In this document: positions 25,504 to 35,293 of the stretch, piece after piece
Numbering within the stretch: position 1 is the stretch's first letter
Layout: each line of letters starts with the position of its first letter
Origin: Rikenellaceae bacterium
GTDB taxonomy: Bacteria; Bacteroidota; Bacteroidia; Bacteroidales; Rikenellaceae
Assembly (NCBI GenBank): GCA_009783565.1
Contig: WRDF01000005.1
Coordinates: forward strand, 104,248-168,247
Reading direction: 5' to 3'
DNA: 64,000 bases
Notes under the pieces: generated by a model
Seen by the model: only the letters and a program-made list of their open reading frames with translations
Databases searched by the model: none
Told to the model about the DNA's origin: nothing
Position numbers and translations under genes: made by a program

Positions 25504-26985
25504 TTATAATCCGGCAGGTGGAAAACACACGCGTGTGCGCTCCATTATTCCGGTCAGCTCTTCGCGCGAAGGCAGCGATGCCTCATGGCTCTCAGGAGCG
25601 GAGACAATGATCGTATTGTTGGTCGCGGTTATCAGGCCGGACATCAGAGCGTTTATCATCTCTACGGTGAGCATATTCAAAGCAGCACTGTCGAGCTGCC
25701 ATTGCGTTTCGGCATCCGGTACAGGCTCGTTTTTCAGATAGTGCTTCATGTAAGCCTGCACCAGTTCGCCGGTCGAACGATTGGCGCTTCGACTATGCGT
25801 CTGCCGCGCACGCTCCAATGACATGCCTTTGAAACGTTCGAGTTCCGCCGCCTCGAATCCATATCGGCGGATGCGCTCGATCTCCGTATAGAATGCCTCG
25901 AACGCCTCGCCGACCCTGCCCTCGCGCGGCATCATGCCTCCTATCAGCGCGTCGTTGCTGTTCGAAATAGCACCGCTGCTGAAACTCGCATTGGTGAACG
26001 GAGCGTCCTGCTGTCGGGCGATCTCCGTCAACCGCCACGTCGTAAGAACTCCCAGCGCCGTGTGCGCATGGCGTGAGACGAGGGCATCGAAAGTATTATT
26101 CTTATCGACAGGCTGCGCAGCGCGCTTGACATATAGATTCACGCTCGTACCGTTCAATTCGGGATCGGTCGCTATGATCACCACCGGCAGCTCGTTATTC
26201 GGGATAGGATAATACTGCTTGGGCGCAGGGTTCTCCTGCATCGGAACATTCGACATCACCTCTCGCAGTTTGCGCTCCATTTCATCGGCATCGAAATCAC
26301 CGACCGCGATAACCGCCTGCAAATCAGGGCGATACCACCGCGCATAAAAATCCGTCAGTTCCTGATGCGGGAACGAACGTATTTGCTCCTCGTCACTGAT
26401 AATATTGCGCATCCCGTACCTGCTGCCGTTGTAGAGCACAGGGTTGATCTTGTCGCGCAGGCGATGATGTGCGTCGTTACGTCGCCGCAGCTCGTCCAGC
26501 ACCACACCGCGCTCATAATCGACTTTATCCTCGTCGAGCGTAACGAACTGCGACCAATCGTGGAGGATAAGCAGCACCGAATCGACAACGCTCTCACGCT
26601 CCAACGGCACTCCCGCCATCATATAATAAGTATGCTCGATGGCCGTCGCGGCGTTATAGTTCACCCCTACCCTCATGCCGAGCGAACGAAAAAAGTTAGT
26701 TATCGTTCCCTCCGGCATATTGCGCGTACCTCTGAATGCCATGTGCTCGATAATGTGCGCCAGCCCCTGCTGCGCATCCTCTTCTTCCATTGCGCCCACA
26801 TTGAAGACAATGTAGAAATCCGCCCTTCCTGCGGGAACGGCATTGTGGCGAACGTAGTAGGTCATTCCGTTGTCTAACCGCCCGATCCGAACGGCAGGGT
26901 CTGTGGCTATTTGTTCCTGCGCACCCGTATGCGTCGTTGCAAAAAGCAAAGTTATTAACCCTAACACTGAATTTCTTAGCATCAT
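25504..26985 (-). CDS. M16-family metallopeptidase, N-terminal half only
   Basis: 493 residues with a signal peptide (LGLITLLFATTHTGAQ). The zinc motif HIIEH (inverted HxxEH) is in GLAHIIEHMAFRG, with the downstream Glu in YERGVVLDELRRR. It aligns throughout with the N-terminal half of the ~931-residue M16 protein encoded upstream on the same strand. It stops at the inter-half junction (ELTGIMERTR), after which a family A repeat encodes VCFPPAGL and the stop. The C-terminal M16 half is absent. It may be active with a partner half or may be a decaying paralogue. The repeat at the breakpoint suggests the truncation and the repeat are linked. Confidence 0.88.
   Translation of the reverse strand: MMLRNSVLGLITLLFATTHTGAQEQIATDPAVRIGRLDNGMTYYVRHNAVPAGRADFYIVFNVGAMEEEDAQQGLAHIIEHMAFRGTRNMPEGTITNFFRSLGMRVGVNYNAATAIEHTYYMMAGVPLERESVVDSVLLILHDWSQFVTLDEDKVDYERGVVLDELRRRNDAHHRLRDKINPVLYNGSRYGMRNIISDEEQIRSFPHQELTDFYARWYRPDLQAVIAVGDFDADEMERKLREVMSNVPMQENPAPKQYYPIPNNELPVVIIATDPELNGTSVNLYVKRAAQPVDKNNTFDALVSRHAHTALGVLTTWRLTEIARQQDAPFTNASFSSGAISNSNDALIGGMMPREGRVGEAFEAFYTEIERIRRYGFEAAELERFKGMSLERARQTHSRSANRSTGELVQAYMKHYLKNEPVPDAETQWQLDSAALNMLTVEMINALMSGLITATNNTIIVSAPESHEASLPSREELTGIMERTRVCFPPAGL
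25510..25540 (-). repeat. Family A repeat truncating the M16 gene
   Basis: Read on the minus strand: palindrome CACACGCGTGTG followed by TTTTCCACCTGCCGGATTA. It encodes the last eight or so residues and stop region of the short M16 gene. Confidence 0.8.
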
Positions 26986-27055
26986 GCGTGCTTTATTTAT
27001 TTCAACTTATAAAGATACGTCAAAAATCGGGATAATAGTATGTCTGCATATAAAA

Positions 27056-27094
27056 ATGTCGTCCCGAAAGCCTTAAAAGCTTTCGGGACGACAT
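27056..27094 (-). terminator. Rho-independent terminator of the long M16 gene
   Basis: Perfect 16-base inverted repeat ATGTCGTCCCGAAAGC with a 7-base loop, 27 bases past the stop of the 931-residue M16 gene. On the minus strand it is followed by TTTTTATA. It separates the two M16 genes into different transcripts. Confidence 0.85.
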
Positions 27095-27120
27095 TTAACA
27101 TTATATATAGCCGCAGAAAC

Positions 27121-29916
27121 CTACTTAGGCATCATCACAAGTCTTACCAAATTGCCGTCGGCCAGAATTTTACGGGCAAGATCGCGCACCTTATCGGCCG
27201 TGACCGCTTGCAGCGCCGCGTCGTAACCGGTGTAATTATCCTCGCCAAAGAGATAATAGCCCTGCAAATATCCCAGCCACGTGCCATTTTGGAGCAGTTG
27301 TTCGGGGCGTGATTTCTGCCAATGTTCGAACGTCTTGCTCATGTCGTCTTCACGCGGCCCATGCTCGGCAATATGGCGAAGTTCGGCTTCTACGAGTCCG
27401 ACAAGCTCATCCACCAACTCAGGATCGGTATCGAAACCCACCTGCAACGAGTAACTTTCACGCGGGCGGCGGCCAAGCCCTCCACTAACGCTCACGCCAT
27501 ACGTTCCGCCCTTCTCCTCGCGGATCGATTCCATGTAGCGCAGGTCGAGACATCTTTGCAGCATGTTCATCGCCAAGCGGTTTTCCTGTGTATTTTCGAT
27601 GTCACCGGAGTAGACATAGCGAACCGTTGTCTTCGGCGTTTGCATTTCGACAGAGAAACGGTTCGTCCGCTCGCCGGGAAGGATTTTCAATCCGTCGTCG
27701 CTCCATGCGAGTTTTTCGCGCCCTGTGGGCAGGCTGCCGAGATACTTCTCGACCAGCGGTTGAAGTTCGGCAAGGTCGAAGTCGCCGATGAAGAAGAACG
27801 TGTAGCTGCCGGCCTTATCCTTGAAGAATTTCTCGTAGAGCGGCTTCATGCGGTCGAAATCGATCTCATCCAATCGGGCGAGCGTCAACGCTTTGGCGCG
27901 CGGATGATCGCCGTAGAGCGTTTGCGAAGACTCCTGCTGTAACCAGAAAGCAGGCGTATTCTCAGCATTCGCAAGAGTGGCGCGCAGCAGGTCGGTCATG
28001 CGGTCGAAATCGTCGCGCGCAAATCGCGGCTGGGTAAAGTAGAGATATGTGAGTTGCAGCATCGTCTCGGCATCGCGCCGCGACGAACTGCCGGCTATCG
28101 ACGAGTTAAACCGGTCGAGGCTCGGCGAGGCTGTGGCCACCTTGCCCGTCAGCGCGCGGCTGAGTTCGGTACTCGAAAAATTGCCCACACCCGAAATACC
28201 TGCGAGTCCCATCAGCGCCTGTGCCGTGCGGTAGTCCGCATCGCTCACCGTCGAGAGACCGCCATCGGCCACCGCGCTCATCGCAAATTGTTCCTTGCGC
28301 AGGTCGGTAGGTTTGAGGATCACGCGAACACCGTTCGAAAGCGTCCAGATCGTAGAGTCGAACATACCTGCCTCGCTCTTCACCACGCTTCCGGGCGTAA
28401 TTTCGTGCGCGATCAAGGGCTCGGTGATCACCGTATCCTCGAACGGTTCGATATCTGCCGTGCGCACCTGTTCCAATATCGCCAGCATCTGCTCCGTCGT
28501 AGGAGTATCGTCGCGCTCCGGCGCAGTGACCACCACCACGTTGTTGTGCGATGTGATCATATCCGACATCAGCTTGTTAATAATCTCGGTCGAGAGCGAC
28601 GTTATAAGCGCGCTGTCGAGTTTCCACGCCATCTCGGCGCTGGGGAACGACCGGTTGGTCAGAAAATGCTGCATCAAACCCTGCACCATATCACCGCTGC
28701 GGCGGTCTTCATGCCGCAGATACGCCTGCCGCGAGCGTTCGAGCGTATTGGTTTTGAACCGTTCCAGCTCCGACTCGTTGAAACCGAAGCGGCGCACCCG
28801 TTCGATCTCGGTCATCAGCGCCTCGAACGCCGTCGGTATTTCGCCGTCGCGCGCCATCACCGACCCGACCAGGGCATCGTTGCTCACCGACATTGCGCTG
28901 CTGCTGAAACTCGCTACCAGAAACGGTGCGCCGGGTTTCTGCGCCATCTCCGCGAGGCGCGTCGAAGTCATCGTTCCCGCTGCCGCAAGCGCATATTGTA
29001 TGAACCTTACCTGTACCGTGTTTCTCAACTCCACGGGTATCGCCGGCCGCTTGATATAAAGAGTTACGCTCGAACCCGTAAGCTCGGGATCGGTCTCGAC
29101 GGCTACCAGTGGCTTTTCATTGTCGGGAATGGGGTGGAACTGTTTCAGCTCCGGATTTTCAACCGCCGGAATACGCGACATTATGTCGATAACGCGCTCC
29201 TCCATCATATCGACATCGAAATCGCCGACAATGATAACCGCTTGCAGGTCGGGCCTGTACCAGCGGTGATAGAACTCCCTCAGCTCGCTGAGCGGGAACG
29301 TGCGCAGTTGCTCCTCCGTACCTATTATGTTGCGATACGAGTAGCGACTGCCGTTATAGACAATGGGCATTATGCGGTCGCGAACTCTCGCCGCCGCATT
29401 CCTGCCCGTCCGCAGTTCCTCGATTATAACTCCGCGTTCGTTGTCCACTTCTTCAGGGTCGAGCGAAATAAGGTGCGACCAGTCGTGCAGAATAAGCAGC
29501 ACCGAGTCGATGATCGCCTCGCGCCGCAAAGGCACTTGCGACAGCTGATAATATGTCAGCTCTACGCCTGTCCCTGCATTCAGGTTCGCGCCGAAACGCA
29601 CCCCGATCGTTTCCAGATAGTTGATAATCGTCTTTCCCGGAAAATTCTCGGTCCCGTTGAACGCCATGTGTTCGAGGAAGTGCGCCAGACCGATCTGCGA
29701 ATCTTCTTCCTGCAATGCGCCCACGTTGGTCACGAGATAGAACTCGGCCATCCCTTCGGGTTTGGGGTTATGGCGCAGAATGTAAGTCATTCCGTTGTCG
29801 AGCTGCCCGATGCGTACCTCCGGATCGACCGGGATCACCTGCATTTGCGACGCAGCGGGAGCGATGCCGATGACCACAGCGGCAATAGCTCCGAGTATTA
29901 AACGTTTGATTTTCAT
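27121..29916 (-). CDS. M16-family metallopeptidase (two-half, pitrilysin-like)
   Basis: About 931 residues from ATG 29916 (MKIKRLILGAIAAVVIGIAP); the extension to 30018 has no coding character. A signal peptide is present, so it acts in the periplasm. The first half has the zinc motif HFLEH (GLAHFLEHMAFNG) and the Glu in NERGVIIEELRTGRN. The second half (from about 480, WTLSNGVRVILKPTDLRKEQ) is the non-catalytic M16 half, ending with the R/Y-type motif region EEKGGTYGVSVSGG. Likely an oligopeptidase degrading exported peptides. A paralogue lacking the second half is encoded downstream. Confidence 0.93.
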   Translation of the reverse strand: MKIKRLILGAIAAVVIGIAPAASQMQVIPVDPEVRIGQLDNGMTYILRHNPKPEGMAEFYLVTNVGALQEEDSQIGLAHFLEHMAFNGTENFPGKTIINYLETIGVRFGANLNAGTGVELTYYQLSQVPLRREAIIDSVLLILHDWSHLISLDPEEVDNERGVIIEELRTGRNAAARVRDRIMPIVYNGSRYSYRNIIGTEEQLRTFPLSELREFYHRWYRPDLQAVIIVGDFDVDMMEERVIDIMSRIPAVENPELKQFHPIPDNEKPLVAVETDPELTGSSVTLYIKRPAIPVELRNTVQVRFIQYALAAAGTMTSTRLAEMAQKPGAPFLVASFSSSAMSVSNDALVGSVMARDGEIPTAFEALMTEIERVRRFGFNESELERFKTNTLERSRQAYLRHEDRRSGDMVQGLMQHFLTNRSFPSAEMAWKLDSALITSLSTEIINKLMSDMITSHNNVVVVTAPERDDTPTTEQMLAILEQVRTADIEPFEDTVITEPLIAHEITPGSVVKSEAGMFDSTIWTLSNGVRVILKPTDLRKEQFAMSAVADGGLSTVSDADYRTAQALMGLAGISGVGNFSSTELSRALTGKVATASPSLDRFNSSIAGSSSRRDAETMLQLTYLYFTQPRFARDDFDRMTDLLRATLANAENTPAFWLQQESSQTLYGDHPRAKALTLARLDEIDFDRMKPLYEKFFKDKAGSYTFFFIGDFDLAELQPLVEKYLGSLPTGREKLAWSDDGLKILPGERTNRFSVEMQTPKTTVRYVYSGDIENTQENRLAMNMLQRCLDLRYMESIREEKGGTYGVSVSGGLGRRPRESYSLQVGFDTDPELVDELVGLVEAELRHIAEHGPREDDMSKTFEHWQKSRPEQLLQNGTWLGYLQGYYLFGEDNYTGYDAALQAVTADKVRDLARKILADGNLVRLVMMPK

Positions 29917-30093
29917 AAACAGTTTGTTAGAGGAGAGTTGTATTGTTTGTTTGTAATGTTTTGTGCGGGTTTTACTTACAATTAATAAGTATGACCCATG
30001 TTGCACCAACGAAAACAATCACTAAGATAGTATGTCTGTCTTCAAAAATATTTTCGCCATATTTCTTTTGGATAAGCTCTTATTGAAAAATAA

Positions 30094-30118
30094 GGGCGTC
30101 TGCAAAATACAGACACCC
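30094..30118 (-). terminator. Terminator downstream of rpsU
   Basis: Minus-strand stem GGGTGTCTG with CAGACGCCC around a short TATTTTG loop, followed by TTATTTTT; about 60 bases past the rpsU stop. The plus strand also ends in TTTT, so it could work both ways. Confidence 0.7.
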
Positions 30119-30176
30119 TTTTCCCGTAGTTCAATCCGCCGCTGCGCTTTCGCGGTGCGGCCGGAATGTTCGCACT

Positions 30177-30371
30177 CTATTCCATCTCCTCGCGTTGCAT
30201 CCGCTCGACATAGACGGCATGCTGCATCGCCTTGCGCTTCGTGACCGAAGGCTTCGTAAAATATTGGCGCGCGCGAAGTTCTTTCAGTACACCCGTGCGC
30301 TCGTATTTACGCTTGAATTTTTTGAGGGCGCGTTCGATGTTTTCGCCCTCTTTAACCGGCATTATGATCAT
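30177..30371 (-). CDS. rpsU: 30S ribosomal protein S21
   Basis: Small basic ribosomal protein, 64 residues, the Bacteroidetes form: MIIMPVKEGENIERALKKFK followed by RKYERTGVLKELRARQYFTK and PSVTKRKAMQHAVY. It binds the 30S subunit near the anti-Shine-Dalgarno region. In Bacteroidetes, S21 helps hide the 3' end of 16S rRNA, which fits the lack of strong ribosome binding sites in this window. It is monocistronic, with its own terminator. Confidence 0.97.
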   Translation of the reverse strand: MIIMPVKEGENIERALKKFKRKYERTGVLKELRARQYFTKPSVTKRKAMQHAVYVERMQREEME

Positions 30372-30428
30372 TGCTCGTGTATTGTTTTTAGTTATTTTTA
30401 CGCTTGTTAACGATTGATTTACAGAAAA

Positions 30429-31556
30429 TTACTCGGTTTTGAACATAAGATATGGCGCAAGCCTTTCGGCCTGCCGCTGCGTGATGATATTTTCTACGAC
30501 CATATCTTCTATCGTTTTCCAACCTCCTTTCAGTTGCCTGCTACTCAGCAGCTTACGCAATTCCTCCGCAGATATATACGGGTGTCGTCCCAAGACTTCC
30601 GCCAACTCCGCGTGGGGTGCAAAGTTAATATTAATTTTCCGAACCGCGCTACTATCGACGAAAATTTGTTGCCTTATGCGTTCGAAATTTTCGGGCGTCA
30701 TACCCTGAATCTCGCGCAACTGCTCCGCGCACATAAAGCCGCCAAGCCGTTCGCGGTAGCTTAACACCCTCACCACCAGCACTTCACCGATACCGCTCAC
30801 CGTGCGCAACCGCGCCGAATCGGCCGTGTTGAGTTCGATCAATGTCGGTTCAGGAATCTTGCGAAGTTCGGGACGCGATATTTTTATATGCGGCCGCAAC
30901 CGCTCGAACATCTGCTCGGAGACCACGTACGACCGCTCGAAATCGTCCGGCGTGCGGAATCCGCCGATGCTCGTGCGATAGCGCACGATCGCCGCCGCCT
31001 GAGCCTGCGAAAACCCTAACGCCTCGAATCCGCCCGCGTCCAACGTGTTGGGGTCGAAATCGGCGAGTGCTGGCGCATTGTTACGAAACGTGCTGCGCGC
31101 GGGCGCGGTATTTCTCGTCGTAACACTCCTCTCGACACTTCTCGGCCGTGCCCTGAACTCCTCGCCGATAACGATATACGGTTCGAGTTCGGTGTATTTT
31201 TCAAGGCTCACGCCATAGCATGTCGCAAAATCTTCGGGAATTTCGAACCGCCTGCCGCGTTCGCGATAACGGATGATCCCCGCTGCCGTACGCTGCGTGA
31301 ACCCCAACCGGCACAGCTCCTGCAACGTCACCGTATTAGGGTCGAACTCGAAAAGCTCGAACTCCTCCTCTACTGTTGCGATTTGCACCGTTCCGCCCTC
31401 AGCCGCCCGTTCGAGAAAACTCTTTTCAAAGCGTGGTCTGCCCGCCACGACGAGCAAGATGCCGACCACCGCCAGCAGTGGCAACAGCCACAGCACACCG
31501 CGCATTTCGCGCCGCGAGAACGAGAAAAACGAACGTAACGGGCTGAGGAATTTCAT
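30429..31556 (-). CDS. Helix-hairpin-helix protein (ComEA-like repeats)
   Basis: 375 residues. An N-terminal membrane helix at about 20-39 (VLWLLPLLAVVGILLVVAG) is followed by four helix-hairpin-helix units: DPNTVTLQELCRLGFTQRTA (about 72), DPNTLDAGGFEALGFSQAQA (about 166), LNTADSARLRTVSGIGEVLV (about 240) and INFAPHAELAEVLGRHPYIS (about 310). The repeats resemble those of ComEA, which binds DNA outside the membrane. This tandem, membrane-anchored form is common in Bacteroidetes; a role in DNA binding or uptake is family-based inference. Confidence 0.85.
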   Translation of the reverse strand: MKFLSPLRSFFSFSRREMRGVLWLLPLLAVVGILLVVAGRPRFEKSFLERAAEGGTVQIATVEEEFELFEFDPNTVTLQELCRLGFTQRTAAGIIRYRERGRRFEIPEDFATCYGVSLEKYTELEPYIVIGEEFRARPRSVERSVTTRNTAPARSTFRNNAPALADFDPNTLDAGGFEALGFSQAQAAAIVRYRTSIGGFRTPDDFERSYVVSEQMFERLRPHIKISRPELRKIPEPTLIELNTADSARLRTVSGIGEVLVVRVLSYRERLGGFMCAEQLREIQGMTPENFERIRQQIFVDSSAVRKININFAPHAELAEVLGRHPYISAEELRKLLSSRQLKGGWKTIEDMVVENIITQRQAERLAPYLMFKTE

Positions 31557-31600
31557 ATCGCGTCAAAGAGTCGCTACGGCGATACCGAATTATTTTCTTT

Positions 31601-31676
31601 GTCATTGCGGACTTGATCCGCAATCTTCGGGGCAACTCACAATAACAAAAAGCCTGCAAAAAACACGCGTGCGCCC
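31601..31676 (-). repeat. Family C and family A repeats at the LysR gene stop
   Basis: Family C start GTCATTGCGGACTTGATCCG at 31601, then a degraded family A copy (GCCTGCAAAAAACACGCGTGCG) that reaches the TAG stop of the LysR-type gene. Orientation as elsewhere: palindrome next to the gene. Confidence 0.65.
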
Positions 31677-32563
31677 TACCCTGCTGCGACAATGCGCATG
31701 ATCGATTCGCGCAGCGCATCGACCAACGAACCCTTGACGTATGTTCGCCGCACGGCGATAGTGATCTTACGCGACGTTGCGCCCTTAGCCAGCGGTTTCA
31801 CCTGTCCGCGCCGCTCCTCAGTGATAAAATCGAGCGCCATTTCCGGAATTATCGTCATCTGCGCCGTGCAATCGACGATGCGGATCAGCGTTTCGAGCGA
31901 CCCGCAGTCGAACGGCGAACAATCCGAACCCTTAATCTGGAACAGTTCGAGAATCTGGTCGCGAAGACAGTTACCCTCGCCCGGCAGCAACAGCCTGCGC
32001 GCATCGATGTCCTCGATGCGTATGTTGGCGCGCCCGTAAAGCGGACTTTGAGGCGAGACGTAGGCGAAAAAACGGTCGTTGAACAGCTCGTGTTCCGTGA
32101 TGCCTTCGGGAGACGTGCCGCCCGAAAGTATCGCCGCATCGAGCGCGTCGCGTTGCAGCGCCGCCACTATATCGCAGTGCTTCATCTCCCTGATTTCCAG
32201 CGTGATCTTCGGATAGCGCGTAATAAAATCGGGCAGAAACCGATGCACCAGATAGGGCGATATGGAAGGTATCACGCCGACGTTGAGCGCACCCGAAACC
32301 TCGCCCTTTATCTCGTTCACCGATTCTTTGACGTAGTTGAACGCCCTGATAGCCTGCCGCGCGTTTTCGATAACCACGCGCCCGACCATTGTCGGAATCA
32401 CCGGCTTTTTCGTACGGTCGAGCAGCACCACGCCCAGCTCCTCTTCGAGGTTCTTGATCTGCATACTCAGCGACGGCTGGGTAACGAAACAATGCTCCGC
32501 CGCGAGCGAAAAGCTGCCGTAGTTGGCAACGGCAATCAGATATTCGAGTTGGATGATGGTCAT
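31676..32563 (-). CDS. LysR-family regulator, OxyR-like
   Basis: 295 residues. An N-terminal winged helix (MTIIQLEYLIAVANYGSFSL, then CFVTQPSLSMQIKNLEEELG) precedes a substrate-binding-type effector domain. The OxyR signature GNCLRDQILELF is present, and the Cys here matches the peroxide-sensing Cys of Escherichia coli OxyR (GHCLRDQ). The position nine residues later, where the disulfide partner sits in E. coli, is Phe; instead Cys occur a little further on (GSDCSPFDCGSLETL). A hydrogen-peroxide sensor is likely, with a different partner Cys. No peroxidase gene is adjacent. The stop abuts a family A copy. Confidence 0.87.
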   Translation of the reverse strand: MTIIQLEYLIAVANYGSFSLAAEHCFVTQPSLSMQIKNLEEELGVVLLDRTKKPVIPTMVGRVVIENARQAIRAFNYVKESVNEIKGEVSGALNVGVIPSISPYLVHRFLPDFITRYPKITLEIREMKHCDIVAALQRDALDAAILSGGTSPEGITEHELFNDRFFAYVSPQSPLYGRANIRIEDIDARRLLLPGEGNCLRDQILELFQIKGSDCSPFDCGSLETLIRIVDCTAQMTIIPEMALDFITEERRGQVKPLAKGATSRKITIAVRRTYVKGSLVDALRESIMRIVAAG

Positions 32564-32581
32564 TATACCATGTTATTTTAT

Positions 32582-32589
32582 CAAAAGTA
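32582..32589 (-). promoter_or_regulatory. -7 element of the OxyR-like gene
   Basis: Minus-strand TACTTTTG matches TAnnTTTG, 19 bases before the ATG at 32563; a second AT-rich TTTG-containing stretch lies just upstream. Confidence 0.5.
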
Positions 32590-32627
32590 CAAATATTATC
32601 AAAAAAATCTATATATGCAAATAAAAA

Positions 32628-32739
32628 TGTCATTCCGAACGCACGCTTCGCGTGTGGAGGAATCTATCGCCAGTCTGTCTCTAATTTATAAACTCGCGAT
32701 AGATCTCCCTCCGTTTATGACGAAACGTTCGGGATGACA
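32628..32739 (-). repeat. Family B inverted-repeat element (B4)
   Basis: 112 bases from TGTCATTCCGAACG to CGTTCGGGATGACA, with inner GAGGAATCTATCGC / GCGATAGATCTCCC. It lies 17 bases beyond the C1B peptidase stop. Confidence 0.85.
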
Positions 32740-32756
32740 ATTTATGTGATAGCCCC

Positions 32757-33944
32757 CTACCTAGTCCCCAATTTTGCCCTCAGAGCAGCCGGAACGGCAT
32801 CTTTGTGCATCGCTATTTCCATCGTCTTATATTTGAAATAGGGATACGAGACATAGAAAAATCCATTATAAACGCCCGTTTCGCCCCATGAGTTCTTAAC
32901 ACGGAAATATCGGCGACCGTCCTGGTCCGTCGCAATGCCCACCAGCTGCATACCATGGTCGTCGGTAGTCTCGTAATTGTCGAATGCCATCTGGCGCTCC
33001 TCCTGCGTGAACGTCGGTTCGTCTATCCGGCCTTCCAGCAGCCTGCCCACCATCTCCGTACGCCGCGCCGAACTTACGCTCACCCAGCGTGCGAGTTCAG
33101 TTCCTTCGGCAGATTCCACACGGGCAGGAACATTGAACGCCAGGCCGCGCATATAAACGAACCCCGGTTCGCTCACGTCCGAAGCCCAGAACAGCGAATA
33201 GCCTTTTTCGAGCGCCCCCTCCGTGATCGCCAGCAGTTCGTCCTGCGGAATGTTGAACGTGGTGCTCCATGCCCAATTATCCGGAACTTCTATCGAGAAC
33301 CACGTGTAGAACGGATGGTGGGTGAACGACGTGAAGCAAACGTAGTCGTCCATGTTCAGCCCCAGCATCTTCGTGAAACTTTCGGGCGTGTACTCGCGGC
33401 CTTGATAGGTGAACCGCTCCGGCACGGGGCCGAAATATGCATCGAGAATGCCGTTCAGGCCATTTTGCCATGCCGTGGAGAGCCGGCTGCTCTTGATCAC
33501 CGCGTCGCAGTAGGCCTTGATGACCGCGTCGAGCTCCGCGTGGTTGTGGTTCTCAGTTCCGTAGTTCAGACCGGTATACACTTCCGTCGGCACGATGCCG
33601 TACTTGCGGATTACCATAGGAACATCGTCCCATGCGCCGCCTGCCGCGAGGATTATCGTGCCGTGCATACGCACGTATCTCACTGCTTTTTCATAATATG
33701 TGTGACGTGCGACCCACATTGCCGAAAGGTCGTGCTCACCTTTGCCTTCGCGCAACAACTCGCTTTCGAACAGCGCGAGAGCGGCAAAGCTCCAACATGT
33801 GCCGCTGCGGCTCTGGTCTTTCACGGGCGTGTAAGCGACAGAGACGATGTCCGTAAATCGGTGATAGTTTCTCGGTGTGTCTTGCGCCCCCGCAGTCGTT
33901 GCGACAAGCAGCACGGCCAGCGCCGATAACAAAAGATTCTTCAT
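32757..33944 (-). CDS. C1B-family cysteine peptidase (bleomycin hydrolase/PepC-like), exported
   Basis: 395 residues with a signal peptide (LLSALAVLLVATTAGAQ). The catalytic triad is visible: Cys in VKDQSRSGTCWSFAAL (about 50), His in TTDDHGMQLVGIA (about 335) and Asn in FRVKNSWGETGVYNG (about 356). This spacing is that of the C1B aminopeptidase group. Export suggests peptide digestion in the periplasm for nutrition. It lies alone between a family B repeat and the folD promoter region. Confidence 0.92.
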   Translation of the reverse strand: MKNLLLSALAVLLVATTAGAQDTPRNYHRFTDIVSVAYTPVKDQSRSGTCWSFAALALFESELLREGKGEHDLSAMWVARHTYYEKAVRYVRMHGTIILAAGGAWDDVPMVIRKYGIVPTEVYTGLNYGTENHNHAELDAVIKAYCDAVIKSSRLSTAWQNGLNGILDAYFGPVPERFTYQGREYTPESFTKMLGLNMDDYVCFTSFTHHPFYTWFSIEVPDNWAWSTTFNIPQDELLAITEGALEKGYSLFWASDVSEPGFVYMRGLAFNVPARVESAEGTELARWVSVSSARRTEMVGRLLEGRIDEPTFTQEERQMAFDNYETTDDHGMQLVGIATDQDGRRYFRVKNSWGETGVYNGFFYVSYPYFKYKTMEIAMHKDAVPAALRAKLGTR

Positions 33945-33989
33945 GTGTAATAATTATGGGTTTTAGATTTGTTTTTGCCGGTAAAGTTA

Positions 33990-33997
33990 CAAATATA
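33990..33997 (-). promoter_or_regulatory. -7 element of the C1B peptidase gene
   Basis: Minus-strand TATATTTG, an exact TAnnTTTG match 46 bases before the start at 33944. Confidence 0.5.
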
Positions 33998-34114
33998 GCA
34001 ATTTTCCCGAAATCAGCGGCAACAGAAGTGCGAATGAATTATAATCAGAAAAACGAAATCGGCTTTCCCGATTACACTGCTGTTCGAAATGTCGCCCGTT
34101 CCCAATAAAAACCG

Positions 34115-34122
34115 TATCTTTG
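34115..34122 (+). promoter_or_regulatory. -7 element of folD
   Basis: TATCTTTG lies 23 bases before ATG 34145. It rules out the longer in-frame start at 34124, which would begin only 2 bases after the element. Confidence 0.55.
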
Positions 34123-34144
34123 CGTGCGAACAAAGACCCTGAAT

Positions 34145-35023
<879 letters not shown>

Positions 35024-35293
35024 CACACGTGCATGTACGTCATTGCGAGGGTCGGGAAGAGATTGCGGCTCACAGGCCGATATGACAGAGTTATCCGGCA
35101 GGTGGAAAGCACACGCGTGTGCGTCCCGCCGCCGCCCCACGCGGCGGGACGCACAGTTTTCGCTATAAGCGAAAACCGCACATCTTGTTGTTCTGTCATT
35201 GTAGACTTAATCCGCAATCCTGCGCCTGTTTGAGATTGCGGCTCGGAAGTCGCAATGACAGTCATCCGACAGGCATTGAACCACGCGCGCGGC
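35024..35293. repeat. 270-base gap filled with family A and C repeats and hairpins
   Basis: Between convergent folD and glsB. In order: degenerate palindrome ACACACGTGCATGT; a family C-like element (35038-35087); family A copy (CCGGCAGGTGGAAAGCACAC, about 35093-35122); a GC hairpin GCGTCCCGCCG / CGGCGGGACGC (35121-35152); a small hairpin TTTTCGC / GCGAAAA (about 35157-35175); a full family C element (35195-35259); and a family A copy whose palindrome CACGCGCGCGG touches the glsB stop. No gene is seen. Confidence 0.7.

Noticed and set aside
28054..29901. A 615-codon open frame opposite the long M16 gene
   Set aside because: Antisense shadow of a clear M16 peptidase; composition is typical of a complementary frame.
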